Positions 42,677-50,936 of a DNA stretch of 64,000 nt are shown piece after piece; the stretch's first letter is position 1; the number at the start of each line of letters is the position of its first letter. Source of the stretch: Novosphingobium kaempferiae. Its GTDB lineage: Bacteria; Pseudomonadota; Alphaproteobacteria; Sphingomonadales; Sphingomonadaceae. The translations under genes and the position numbers were made by a program. The notes under the pieces are model-generated. The model searched no databases. It was not told where the DNA came from and saw only the letters and a program-made list of their open reading frames with translations. Location: positions 4,278,001 to 4,342,000 of the forward strand of contig NZ_CP089301.1 of assembly GCF_021227995.1 (NCBI RefSeq), read 5' to 3'.

Positions 42677-43513
42677 ATGGCTTACGTAACCACTTCTGAC
42701 GGCGTCGAAATCTTCTACAAGGACTGGGGTCCGAAGGACGCGCAGCCGATCGTCTTCCACCACGGCTGGCCCCTTTCGTCGGATGACTGGGACACGCAGA
42801 TGCTGTTCTTCCTGGCCAACGGATACCGCGTGATCGCCCACGACCGCCGCGGCCACGGCCGCTCCGCACAGGTCAGCGACGGGCACGACATGGCGCATTA
42901 CGCGGCCGATGCGGCGGCGGTGATGGAGCACCTCGACCTGCGCAATGCCGTGCACATCGGCCACTCCACCGGCGGCGGCGAAGTGGCGGCCTATGTCGCC
43001 CGCTACGGCATCCCGCAGGGCCGCGTCGCCAAGGCCGTTCTGGTCAGCGCCGTGCCGCCTATCATGCTGAAAACGGAGCGTTATCCGGGCGGTCTGCCGA
43101 TCGAGGTGTTCGACGGCCTGCGCTCCGCCCTCGCCGCCAACCGCGCCCAGTTCTTCCGCGATGTCGCCGCCGGTCCTTTCTACGGCTTCAACCGCGAAGG
43201 CGCCAAGGTGCTCGAACCGGTCATCGACAACTGGTGGCGTCAGGGCATGATGGGCAGCGCCAAGGCCCACTACGAGGGCATCAAGGCCTTCTCTGAAACC
43301 GACCAGACCGACGACCTGACCGCCATCACCGTGCCCACCCTCGTCCTCCACGGTGATGACGACCAGGTGGTGCCGTACAAGAACGCGGGCGTCCTCCAGG
43401 CCGAGATCCTGCCGAACGCGACCCTCAAGATCTACGAGGGCTTCCCGCACGGCATGCTCACCGTGAACGCCGACACCATCAACCCCGACCTGCTCGCCTT
43501 CGTGCGCAGCTGA
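42677..43513 (+). CDS. Alpha/beta hydrolase (arylesterase / non-haem chloroperoxidase type)
   Basis: 278 residues. Lid-less alpha/beta hydrolase with VFHHGWPLSSDDWD (oxyanion), Ser97 in HIGHSTGGGE, Asp229 in LHGDDDQVVPY and His258 in GFPHGM. The VTTSDGVEIFYKDWG start and HGWPLSSDDWD are typical of the perhydrolase/chloroperoxidase subgroup, whose natural role is ester or lactone hydrolysis. 136 bp after the isochorismatase-family gene; 21 bp before XapX. Confidence 0.92.
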   Translation: MAYVTTSDGVEIFYKDWGPKDAQPIVFHHGWPLSSDDWDTQMLFFLANGYRVIAHDRRGHGRSAQVSDGHDMAHYAADAAAVMEHLDLRNAVHIGHSTGGGEVAAYVARYGIPQGRVAKAVLVSAVPPIMLKTERYPGGLPIEVFDGLRSALAANRAQFFRDVAAGPFYGFNREGAKVLEPVIDNWWRQGMMGSAKAHYEGIKAFSETDQTDDLTAITVPTLVLHGDDDQVVPYKNAGVLQAEILPNATLKIYEGFPHGMLTVNADTINPDLLAFVRS

Positions 43514-43534
43514 TCGACAACGCCGGGGAGACCA

Positions 43535-43792
43535 ATGATGAAACCCTACCTTCTCTCGCTCGCCGCCGGACTGCTGGTGGGCATCGTCTACAGTCTCCTC
43601 GGCGTCCGTTCGCCCGCCCCGCCGACGATCGCGCTGATCGGCCTGCTGGGCATCCTGCTCGGCGAACAGATCATCCCGCTCGCCGGCAGGATCATTGCGA
43701 AGAAGGACGTCGCCGAGTTCGTCATGACCGAGTGTCGCGACCACGTTCTCGGCCGCCTTCCGGGCGATGACGCCGAAAAGCGCGACGCATGA
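43535..43792 (+). CDS. XapX-domain small membrane protein
   Basis: 85 residues. The XapX (DUF1427) domain is MKPYLLSLAAGLLVGIVYSLLGVRSPAPPTIALIGLLGILLGEQIIPL, with two membrane helices; a short soluble tail follows. Function unknown. Start is ATG 43535 or the ATG one codon later. It overlaps the next gene by 4 bases. Confidence 0.85.
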   Translation: MMKPYLLSLAAGLLVGIVYSLLGVRSPAPPTIALIGLLGILLGEQIIPLAGRIIAKKDVAEFVMTECRDHVLGRLPGDDAEKRDA

Positions 43793-45729
43793 TTACCCGC
43801 CGCAACACCCTGCTGGGAGCGACGGCCATGTCGCTCCTTCCCTCTGCCCTCGCTGCCAGAGCGACCCGATCCAAGGAAAAGTCCGTGACCGACACCATCA
43901 TCGTCAACGCCAAGATCACCACCCTCGACCGCGAAAATCCGCAGGCCGAAGCCGTGGCGATCCGCGACGGCAGGTTCCTCGCCGTGGGCAGCGAGCAGGA
44001 GGTCCGCGCGGCGGCTCCCGAGGCGACCGTGATCGACGCCAGGGGCCATCGCCTGATCCCGGGCCTAATCGACAGCCACATGCACATCATCCGCGGCGGC
44101 CTCAACTTCAACATGGAGCTGCGCTGGGACGGCGTGACCAGCCTGTCCGAAGCGATGGCAATGCTCAAGAAGCAGGTCGACAACACCCCCGCGCCGCAGT
44201 GGGTCCGCGTGGTCGGCGGCTTCACCGAGCACCAGTTCGCCGAAAAGCGCCTGCCGACGATCCAGGAACTCAACGCCGTCGCGCCCGACACGCCGGTGTT
44301 CATCCTGCACCTCTACGACCGCGCGCTGCTGAACGCCGCAGCGCTGCGGGTGGTGGGCTACACCAAGGACACCCCGAACCCTCCGGGCGGCGAGATCATT
44401 CGCGATAGCGCGGGCAATCCCACCGGTCTGCTGCTCGCCCAGCCCAACGCGACGATCCTCTATTCGACGCTGGCCAAGGGCCCCAAGCTGCCGCCCGAAT
44501 ACCAGCTCAATTCCACCCGTCACTTCATGCGCGAGGTCAACGCGCTGGGCGTGACCGGCGTGATCGACGCGGGCGGCGGCTTCCAGAACTATCCCGACGA
44601 CTATGACATCATCGAGAAGCTGCACGCCGAAGACCAACTGACCGTGCGCATCAGCTACAACCTGTTCACCCAGAAGCCGAAGGAGGAACTGGCGGACTTC
44701 GCGGGCTGGGCCAAGCAGGTCACGCCGGGACAGGGCGACGACACCTATCGCCACAACGGCGCGGGCGAGATGCTCGTCTATTCCGCCGCCGATTTCGAGG
44801 ATTTCCGCCAGCCCCGCCCCGACATGGCGCCGAGCATGGAAGGCGATCTCGAACCCGTCATCCGCCTGCTCGCCGAGAACCGCTGGCCCTGGCGTCTGCA
44901 CGCCACCTATGACGAGACGATCGGCCGCGCCCTCGACGTCTACGAGAAGGTCAACAAGGACATCCCGCTGCAGGGCATCAACTGGTTCTTCGACCATGCC
45001 GAGACGATCAGCGACCGCAACATCGACCGCATCGCCGCGCTCGGCGGCGGCATCGCCGTGCAGCACCGCATGGCCTATCAGGGCGAATACTTCGTCGAAC
45101 GCTATGGCGCCAAGGCCGCCGAACGCACCCCGCCGATCGCCCGCATGATCGCCGCCGGCATCCCGGTGGGCGCAGGCACCGACGCCACCCGCGTCGCCAG
45201 CTACAACCCGTGGGTCTCGCTCTCGTGGCTCGTCACCGGGCGCACCGTGGGCGGCCTTTCGCTCTATCGCGGCGACAACCGCGTCAGCCGCGAGAAGGCG
45301 CTGCGCATGTGGACTCACGAGAACACCTGGTTCTCCACCGAAGTGGGCAAGAAGGGCCAGATCAAGGCAGGCCAGCTGGCCGACCTCGCGCTCCTATCCG
45401 ACGACTACTTCGCCGTGCCGGACAACGAGATCGTCCACATCCGCTCGATCCTGACGATGCTGGGCGGCAAGGTGGTCCATGGCGACGGCGACTTCGCCCC
45501 GCTCGCCCCGGAACTGCCGCGCCCGATGCCGGACTGGTCGCCGGTCGCGACGTTCGGTGGCTATTACCAGACGCCGGAAGCGAAGCAGAAGCTGGCCTCG
45601 GCCTGCGGCTGCGCGAGCAGCTGCGGCGTCCACGGCCACGACCATGCCGCCGCGCTGGGGGCGAACGTCCCCGCCGCCGATGTCCAGACGTTCTGGGGAT
45701 CGCTCGGCTGCGGCTGCTGGGCCGTATAG
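43789..45729 (+). CDS. Tat-exported amidohydrolase (YtcJ-like) with Cys/His-rich tail
   Basis: 646 residues. The N-terminus MITRRNTLLGATAMSLLPSALAA is a twin-arginine-like signal. Metal site: His97 and His99 in LIDSHMHII, then the barrel with WRLHATYDETI, FDHAETIS and GAGTDATR. Amidohydrolase-3/YtcJ group; substrates are various amides and N-acyl compounds. The last ~45 residues are unusual: CGCASSCGVHGHDHAAALG and LGCGCWAV give seven cysteines and several histidines, suggesting a metal-binding tail absent from typical members. Co-transcribed with XapX (4-base overlap). Confidence 0.9.
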   Translation: MITRRNTLLGATAMSLLPSALAARATRSKEKSVTDTIIVNAKITTLDRENPQAEAVAIRDGRFLAVGSEQEVRAAAPEATVIDARGHRLIPGLIDSHMHIIRGGLNFNMELRWDGVTSLSEAMAMLKKQVDNTPAPQWVRVVGGFTEHQFAEKRLPTIQELNAVAPDTPVFILHLYDRALLNAAALRVVGYTKDTPNPPGGEIIRDSAGNPTGLLLAQPNATILYSTLAKGPKLPPEYQLNSTRHFMREVNALGVTGVIDAGGGFQNYPDDYDIIEKLHAEDQLTVRISYNLFTQKPKEELADFAGWAKQVTPGQGDDTYRHNGAGEMLVYSAADFEDFRQPRPDMAPSMEGDLEPVIRLLAENRWPWRLHATYDETIGRALDVYEKVNKDIPLQGINWFFDHAETISDRNIDRIAALGGGIAVQHRMAYQGEYFVERYGAKAAERTPPIARMIAAGIPVGAGTDATRVASYNPWVSLSWLVTGRTVGGLSLYRGDNRVSREKALRMWTHENTWFSTEVGKKGQIKAGQLADLALLSDDYFAVPDNEIVHIRSILTMLGGKVVHGDGDFAPLAPELPRPMPDWSPVATFGGYYQTPEAKQKLASACGCASSCGVHGHDHAAALGANVPAADVQTFWGSLGCGCWAV

Positions 45730-45753
45730 GCCGAGGCATAAGTTTTCTAGAAT

Positions 45754-45783
45754 ATCGAACAGACCAGACGATTTTATTCGGAT
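45754..45783 (+). promoter_or_regulatory. 30-bp element, copy 1 (upstream of VOC-like gene)
   Basis: Begins ATCGAAC and ends TTTTATTCGGAT. It aligns without gaps with 48653-48682 at 23 of 30 positions. A GTTCGAT at 45792-45798 forms an inverted partner to its ATCGAAC. It lies between the amidohydrolase stop (45729) and the VOC-like start (45887), so it probably carries a separate promoter. Confidence 0.55.
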
Positions 45784-45886
45784 CGTTGGGAGTTCGATGA
45801 AGGCCTAAACCGTTCTGGACCAGCCGCTGACCTGAAGGCGGACTGGTTCCAGACGACGATGAAACTCGACCTCAAGGAGCCACCCG

Positions 45887-46762
45887 ATGAAGCGCTTCAC
45901 CTTCCTCATCGCAGCAGCCGTTCTCACGACAACGCCGGCCTTCGCAGCTGAAACCACGGATTATTCGGTCGGAGCGCAGTACGACACCACCCACGTCTAT
46001 GTGCCGCAGGACCAGTTCGACACTTTCATCGCCAGCTTCGTGGCGACCTTCGGCGGCACCACCAGCAAGCAGGGCGAATTCCAGGTCACGCCGACGAAAA
46101 GCCTCACCAAGTCGCAGCTGGTGCTGACGCCTTCGGGCACCGTCTCGGTCTTCGGCTTCAAGACGCCGATCCCCTACCCCTTCGGCGACGAGCGCACCGG
46201 CTACCTCGTCACCGACATCGACGCGGCGGTGGCTTCAGCCGTCAAGCACGGAGCGGTGCGGCGGATCGCGACCTTCCCCGATCCGATCGGGCGCGATTCC
46301 GTGGTGCAGTGGCCGGGCGGCGTGAACATGCAGATCTACTGGCACACCGCCAAGCCCAACTACGCGCCGCTCGCCAGCGTGCCGGAGAACCGCGTCTACC
46401 TGACGCCCGACGCCGCCGACGCCTTCGTGAAGAGCTGGACCGGCTACGCGCACGGCAAGGTCACGTCCGACGACAAGGCCGCTTCGGGCGCCGAGATCGG
46501 TCAGCCCGGCAAGACCATCCGCCGCGTCGCCATCGAAAGCGGTTACGGCAGGATGGTGGTCTTCGTCTCCGACGGACAACTGCCTTGGCCCTATGGCCGC
46601 GACATGACCGGCTACGCGGTGAGCGACCTTGCCGCCACGCTGGCCAAAGCCACGACAGCCGGCGTCGAAACCCTCGTCGCGCCATTCACGACGGGACAGC
46701 GCCAGAGCGCCATCGTGCGCTTCCCCGGCGGCTACGTCGCCGAAATCCATCAGGGCGAGTGA
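45887..46762 (+). CDS. Exported VOC-superfamily (glyoxalase-like) protein
   Basis: 291 residues with signal peptide MKRFTFLIAAAVLTTTPAFAA. Two repeats have the beta-alpha-beta-beta-beta pattern of vicinal-oxygen-chelate proteins (GYLVTDIDAAVASAVKHGA ... VVQWPGGVNMQIYWH and GYAVSDLAATLAKATTAGV ... IVRFPGGYVAEIHQG). Metal residues His/Glu at strand ends are partly visible (IYWH, EIHQ). Exported glyoxalase-fold proteins are uncommon; role unknown. Followed with 1 bp gap by the DoxX gene. Confidence 0.75.
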   Translation: MKRFTFLIAAAVLTTTPAFAAETTDYSVGAQYDTTHVYVPQDQFDTFIASFVATFGGTTSKQGEFQVTPTKSLTKSQLVLTPSGTVSVFGFKTPIPYPFGDERTGYLVTDIDAAVASAVKHGAVRRIATFPDPIGRDSVVQWPGGVNMQIYWHTAKPNYAPLASVPENRVYLTPDAADAFVKSWTGYAHGKVTSDDKAASGAEIGQPGKTIRRVAIESGYGRMVVFVSDGQLPWPYGRDMTGYAVSDLAATLAKATTAGVETLVAPFTTGQRQSAIVRFPGGYVAEIHQGE

Positions 46763-46763
46763 C

Positions 46764-47204
46764 ATGACCAGCCTCCTTCGGATCGACCGCACGCCTTCCC
46801 TTGTCGGCAAGGTGCTGGACTTCACCCCCACCGGATTTCTCGCCCGCCTGCTGCTGGTCAGCGCCTATATCGTCGGCGGCGTGCACAAGCTGGGCGACTG
46901 GCCCGCAGCGGTGGCGGAGCAGGCCCACTTCGGCCTCACCCCTTCCGCCCTGTGGGCCGCGCTCACCATCGCCGTCGAAGTGATCGGCGCGTTCCTTGTT
47001 CTGGCGGGTCGCCTCGTCTGGCTGGGCGCGGGGATGCTGGGTGTCTTCACCTTCTTCGCGGCACTGGTGGCCAACGCCTTCTGGGCGATGCCCGAGGGGC
47101 CGGAGCGCTTCGGCGCCACGAACGCCTTCTTCGAGCACATGGGCCTCGTCGGCGGGTTCATCCTCGTCGCGATGCTGACGCGAAAGGGGAAGGACGGTGC
47201 GTGA
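46764..47204 (+). CDS. DoxX-family membrane protein
   Basis: 146 residues with four hydrophobic helices (LARLLLVSAYIVGGVHKLGDWP; LTIAVEVIGAFLVLAG; AGMLGVFTFFAALVANAFW; GLVGGFILVAML). DoxX-like proteins are small quinone-associated or sulfur-related membrane proteins. The last 8 bases overlap the start of the porin gene. Part of the run 45887-48636. Confidence 0.88.
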   Translation: MTSLLRIDRTPSLVGKVLDFTPTGFLARLLLVSAYIVGGVHKLGDWPAAVAEQAHFGLTPSALWAALTIAVEVIGAFLVLAGRLVWLGAGMLGVFTFFAALVANAFWAMPEGPERFGATNAFFEHMGLVGGFILVAMLTRKGKDGA

Positions 47205-48636
47205 GCGCGCCGTTCCCTCCCCCTCATCGTCATTGCGAGCGAAGCGAAGCAATCTCGCCCGGGATTGCTTCGCTTCGCTCGCAATGACGACGCTGGCGGC
47301 CCTCCTCCCCCAGACCGCGCTCGCCGCGCCCAAGGAGGCCTGGGAAGCGCCCACCCTTACCATCACGCGCTACGACGAAGACTGGTCCGACCTCGCCGAC
47401 GCCGAGAAGCGCAGCCACCACTGGACCGGGCCGTTCAAATACATTCCGCTGGGCGACGACGCCTGGCTCTCCACCGGCATCGAACTGCGTGCCCGCAGCG
47501 AGAACTTCGACGACAACCTCTGGGGCGACGCCGATGCGCCCGACGACGGCTACCTCTGGCTGCGCGCCCTGCCCTATGCGGACCTCCACGTCCGCCGGTT
47601 CAGGGCTTTCGTGCAGCCCATCGCCGCAACCTCGCGCGGGGTCGCGCCATCACCCGGCCCGGTGGACGAGACGGGCGTGGATCTGTTGCAAGGCTTCGCC
47701 GAAGCGGACTTCGGCCCGGTGACCCTGCGCGCGGGGCGGCAGATGCTGTCGCTCGGCACCGAAAGGCTGATCGGCACCCGCTATGGCCCGAACGTACCGC
47801 TCGCCTTCGACGGCGTTCGCGCGAACGTGGCGGTCGGCGCCGCCAAGGTCAGCCTCTTCGCCGTGCGTCCCGTCCAGCCGGGCAAAGGCAGCTTCGACGA
47901 CCGCACATCTTCGCAGAAGGCGCTGTGGGGCGGCTATGCGGCGATGCCGGAGCTTGATCTCTACTACCTCGGCTACCGCAACGACAGTGCCCGCTGGAGC
48001 GGACGCGAAGGCGGCGAGACGCGGCACAGCCTCGGCGCGCGCTGGCATGCCGTCCGCGGCGACTGGCACTGGAACGTCGAGGGCGTCTACCAGTTCGGCC
48101 ACTTTGCCAAGGGATCAGGGGGCGGCGTGATCTCGGCCTGGACCGTGGGAACCGAGGTCGGCCACGCCTTCCCCGATCTGCCGCTCTCGCCCGATGTGAC
48201 GCTGCGCGCGAACATGGTCAGCGGCGACCGTGATCCCGGCGACGGTCGGCTCGGCACGTTCAACGCGCTGTTTCCCAAGGGCAAGTACTTCGGCGAACTC
48301 TCTCCGGTCGGCCCCTATAACATCATGAACCTGCACCCGACCGTGGGACTGCAACTCGCGCCGACGGTCTCGGCCAGCGTGGCGGCAGCGGCCTATTGGC
48401 GGCAGTCGCGCCGTGACGGGATCTACGACATCCCCGGCAACCTGATCCGCGCACCCGGAGACAGCCGCGCCCGCTTCATCGGCAAGGAAGTCGAGGCGAC
48501 CGTCGCGTGGCAGGCGACCGCCGAACTGGAACTGTCCGCGTCCATCTCGGCCTTCGCGCCTGGCGCCTTCATTCGCGCGACCGGAGCGGCCCGGACCATC
48601 CACATGCTCGGCCTCGAAAGCAATTTCCGGTTCTGA
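47197..48636 (+). CDS. Alginate-export-type outer-membrane porin, leader containing a translated repeat
   Basis: 479 residues from GTG 47197, which follows the strong ribosome-binding stretch AGGGGAAGGA. Residues about 12-31 are the direct translation of the REP-like hairpin at 47227-47290 (SLRAKRSN...CFASLAMT), and the true hydrophobic core LAMTTLAALLPQTALA directly follows, so repeat-derived residues form part of the signal peptide. The mature protein starts near APKEAWEAP and is a beta barrel (ELRARSENFDDN, AEADFGPVTLRAGRQMLSLGTERLIGTRYGPN). An alternative start at ATG 47284 would leave only a 14-residue leader. Upstream neighbours (DoxX) overlap it by 8 bp. Confidence 0.85.
   Translation: MRERAVPSPSSSLRAKRSNLARDCFASLAMTTLAALLPQTALAAPKEAWEAPTLTITRYDEDWSDLADAEKRSHHWTGPFKYIPLGDDAWLSTGIELRARSENFDDNLWGDADAPDDGYLWLRALPYADLHVRRFRAFVQPIAATSRGVAPSPGPVDETGVDLLQGFAEADFGPVTLRAGRQMLSLGTERLIGTRYGPNVPLAFDGVRANVAVGAAKVSLFAVRPVQPGKGSFDDRTSSQKALWGGYAAMPELDLYYLGYRNDSARWSGREGGETRHSLGARWHAVRGDWHWNVEGVYQFGHFAKGSGGGVISAWTVGTEVGHAFPDLPLSPDVTLRANMVSGDRDPGDGRLGTFNALFPKGKYFGELSPVGPYNIMNLHPTVGLQLAPTVSASVAAAAYWRQSRRDGIYDIPGNLIRAPGDSRARFIGKEVEATVAWQATAELELSASISAFAPGAFIRATGAARTIHMLGLESNFRF
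47227..47290. repeat. REP-like hairpin, family A, copy 2, inside the porin reading frame
   Basis: Perfect 28-bp arms 47227-47254 and 47263-47290 with an 8-base spacer. Same family as 26541-26618, but here it lies in frame near the 5' end of the porin gene and supplies codons. It may also hinder or regulate translation of the GTG-started mRNA by folding. Confidence 0.85.
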
Positions 48637-48652
48637 CGTGCTTTTCGGATCC

Positions 48653-48682
48653 ATCGAACGGATCGACAGACTTTATTCGGAT
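48653..48682 (+). promoter_or_regulatory. 30-bp element, copy 2 (upstream of DUF1275 gene)
   Basis: ATCGAAC at 48653 and TTTATTCGGAT ending at 48682; identical spacing to copy 1 at 45754. The end lies 54 bp before the DUF1275 start (48737), a usual distance for activator-site or promoter elements. Confidence 0.55.
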
Positions 48683-48736
48683 AACCCGGCCAGACGCCGC
48701 ACGATAGAACGAGGTCAGTCACTCAGGAGATCGCCC

Positions 48737-49444
48737 ATGTCCGCCACTTCCACGCCCGCCCCGGCCAAGTCCTCCACCCTTCCGCGCCTGCTGCTGATCC
48801 TGTCCGCGACCACCGGCCTCGTCGATGCCGCCTCGGTGCTGGGACTCGGCAAGGTCTTCACGGCCAACATGACCGGTAACGTCGTGTTCCTCGGCTTTGC
48901 CGCTGCCGGGACGCCCGGGTTCAAGGTGCTGCCTTCGGTGCTGGCGCTGGTGGCGTTCATGGTCGGCGCTTGGGGAGCCGGCCATCTGGGTCGGGCCCAT
49001 TCCGCCCGGCCGCTCGGTCGCTGGCTGATGTGGGCGGCCTTGGCCGAAGCCACGCTGCTGTGGATCGCCGCGCTGATCGCCCTCGGCATAGACGTCGCGG
49101 CTCAGGCGCCACAGGCGGGAGTGATGGCCGTCATCGCCCTCACCGGCTTCGCGATGGGCCTGCGCAATGCGACGGTGCGGCAACTCAAGGTGCCCGACCT
49201 GACGACGACGGTGCTGACCCTCACCATCACCGGCATCGCCGCCGACCATACCGGAGGCAGGACGCCCAACTTCGCGCGACGCTTCGGTTCCGTCGCCTCG
49301 ATCTTCCTTGGCGCGGCAATCGGCGCGCTGCTGCTGATGCATGGCGGGCTGGCGCTGCCGCTGGCTCTGGCCGGGGCGCTCGTCCTCGGCGCGACGCTGC
49401 TGTTCCTGCGCGATCCCGCCGCTGCGACGCCGCGCGAGGCCTGA
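48737..49444 (+). CDS. DUF1275 (YoaK-like) membrane protein
   Basis: 235 residues with about six hydrophobic helices. Family blocks: ATTGLVDAASVLGLGKVFTANMTGNVVFLGFA and ALTGFAMGLRNATVRQLKVPDLTTTVLTLTITGIAAD. AGGAGA precedes the ATG. Function unknown; possibly a transporter. Preceded by a copy of the element also found upstream of the VOC-like gene, so the two are probably co-regulated. Confidence 0.9.
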   Translation: MSATSTPAPAKSSTLPRLLLILSATTGLVDAASVLGLGKVFTANMTGNVVFLGFAAAGTPGFKVLPSVLALVAFMVGAWGAGHLGRAHSARPLGRWLMWAALAEATLLWIAALIALGIDVAAQAPQAGVMAVIALTGFAMGLRNATVRQLKVPDLTTTVLTLTITGIAADHTGGRTPNFARRFGSVASIFLGAAIGALLLMHGGLALPLALAGALVLGATLLFLRDPAAATPREA

Positions 49445-49467
49445 AACACGGCGCCCGGCGGCGCGGC

Positions 49468-49502
49468 GAAACATGCATAACAACGCTAGAAACATGCAGG
49501 AC
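49468..49502 (+). promoter_or_regulatory. 35-bp AraC-type operator element, copy 1 (MFS promoter)
   Basis: Two direct GAAACATGC copies begin at 49468 and 49489, 21 bp apart, with AACAACGCT between. The 35 bp align without gaps with the hapC promoter site at 55541-55575 at 24 positions, 17 of the first 20. A 21-bp period is two helical turns, as in AraC-type tandem sites. The ATG at 49576 begins 73 bp after the element. Confidence 0.6.
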
Positions 49503-49575
49503 GCCCCGCCGCCGCCCCAGCCATGCTTCCCTCCTACACACGCTGAAAAATCGGCATGCACGGGAGAGACGCATC

Positions 49576-50859
49576 ATGGCTGGGGTAGCCACATCAACTC
49601 ACGCGCCCGCGATCGACGCAGGCATCGCCATGGAAGGCGACAAGATCGGCGGCAACTACGAATGGGTGGCCGTCACCCTCCTGAGCCTCGGCTTCGGACT
49701 GGTCGGCCTCGACCGCTGGATCATCGCGCCGCTGGCACCGCACATTCTCAAGGATCTGGGCTTCGGGCCTGACAAGTTCGGGCTGCTGATCGCCGTCCTC
49801 GGCATCACCTGGGGCATCGCGGCGGTCTTCCTCGGCAGCCTTTCCGACCGGATCGGGCGACGCAAGGTGCTGATCCCGTCGCTCATCTTCTTCTCGCTGG
49901 CATCGGGCATCTCCGGCCTCGCCGGAGGCTTCATGAGCCTGCTGATGATCCGCGGCATGATGGGTGTTGCCGAAGGCGCGTTCTGCCCGACCAGCTTCGC
50001 TGCGGTCGCCGAAGCCTCCAAGCCGTCGCGCATCGGCTTCAACCAGGGGTTGCAGCAGAGCATGTTCGCCCTGTTCGGCCTTGGCTTCGGCCCCTTCATC
50101 GCCACTTGGCTGCTGAGCTTCACCACCTGGCGCGGGGTGTTCCTGCTGGTGACGGTGCCCGGCCTCATCCTGAGCGCGCTCATCTGGATCTACATCCGCG
50201 ACCGCAAGGCGCCGACGACCGGCACTGACGCCACCCGACAGCACGCCGAGCCGAGCGCCTCGATCGGACAGGTGCTCAAGGTCCGCAACGTGCGCATAGG
50301 CATGCTCGGCCTGCTGTGCGCGATGTGTGGCATCTTCACGCTGGCCGCCTTCGCCCCGCTCTACCTGACCGAGCACCTCCACCTCGATTCATGGGCAGCG
50401 GCATCGGCAGCTTCGGCCATCGGCTTCGGCGGCTTCGCGGGCCAGTGGGTTCTGCCGACGCTGTCGGACATCTTCGGCCGTCGTCCCATGGCGATCCTCG
50501 GCTTCCTCGGCGGCGCGATCTTCGTCTTCCTGTTCATCAACACCGGCGCGTCCACCCTGCCGCTGTTCGCCACGCTGTTCGGGGCGACGGTATGCAGCTT
50601 CGGGCTCCTCTCGCTGATCTCCGGCCCGATCGCGGCCGAATCCGCGCCGCAGGGCATGGTCTCGACCGCGGCGGGCCTCATCATCGGCGTCGGCGAAGTG
50701 TTCGGCGGCGGCCTCGCACTGGTAGTCGCGGGCTACCTGATCGCGACTTACGGCATCCAGTCGATGCTCTATCTCGCGCTTGGCGGCCTATCGGTCGGCG
50801 TGGTGCTCATGTTCTTCCTGCGGGAAACCGCCCCGCGCAAGCTGGCCGCGAAGAGCTGA
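49576..50859 (+). CDS. MFS transporter, aromatic-compound (AAHS/ACS-like) type
   Basis: 427 residues with 12 hydrophobic helices. Loop 2-3 motif DRIGRRKVLIP and the repeat DIFGRRPM in the second half. Start near GNYEWVAVTLLSLGFGLVGLDRWIIAPLAP. Members of this group import aromatic acids and similar compounds. Proximity to the hydroquinone operon and a shared promoter element make a phenolic substrate likely, but the identity is not fixed. Ends before a strong bidirectional terminator. Confidence 0.9.
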   Translation: MAGVATSTHAPAIDAGIAMEGDKIGGNYEWVAVTLLSLGFGLVGLDRWIIAPLAPHILKDLGFGPDKFGLLIAVLGITWGIAAVFLGSLSDRIGRRKVLIPSLIFFSLASGISGLAGGFMSLLMIRGMMGVAEGAFCPTSFAAVAEASKPSRIGFNQGLQQSMFALFGLGFGPFIATWLLSFTTWRGVFLLVTVPGLILSALIWIYIRDRKAPTTGTDATRQHAEPSASIGQVLKVRNVRIGMLGLLCAMCGIFTLAAFAPLYLTEHLHLDSWAAASAASAIGFGGFAGQWVLPTLSDIFGRRPMAILGFLGGAIFVFLFINTGASTLPLFATLFGATVCSFGLLSLISGPIAAESAPQGMVSTAAGLIIGVGEVFGGGLALVVAGYLIATYGIQSMLYLALGGLSVGVVLMFFLRETAPRKLAAKS

Positions 50860-50877
50860 GCCCACGATCACCGAAAC

Positions 50878-50919
50878 AGAAAAAGGGGGAGCGGACGACA
50901 ATCCGCTCCCCCTTTTTCT
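50878..50919. terminator. Strong bidirectional terminator
   Basis: Perfect 18-bp stem: 50878-50895 (AGAAAAAGGGGGAGCGGA) and 50902-50919, with a 6-base loop. A-tract on one side and T-tract on the other make it a rho-independent terminator for both the MFS gene (plus) and the iclR gene (minus). Confidence 0.92.
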
Positions 50920-50936
50920 TGCGTGCAAGGATTCGT

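Noticed and set aside
47229..47288. Reading the segment SLRAKRSN...CFASLAMT as a conserved protein domain
   Set aside because: It is the translation of a REP-like DNA repeat that appears in many unrelated frames, so similarity hits there do not indicate homology.
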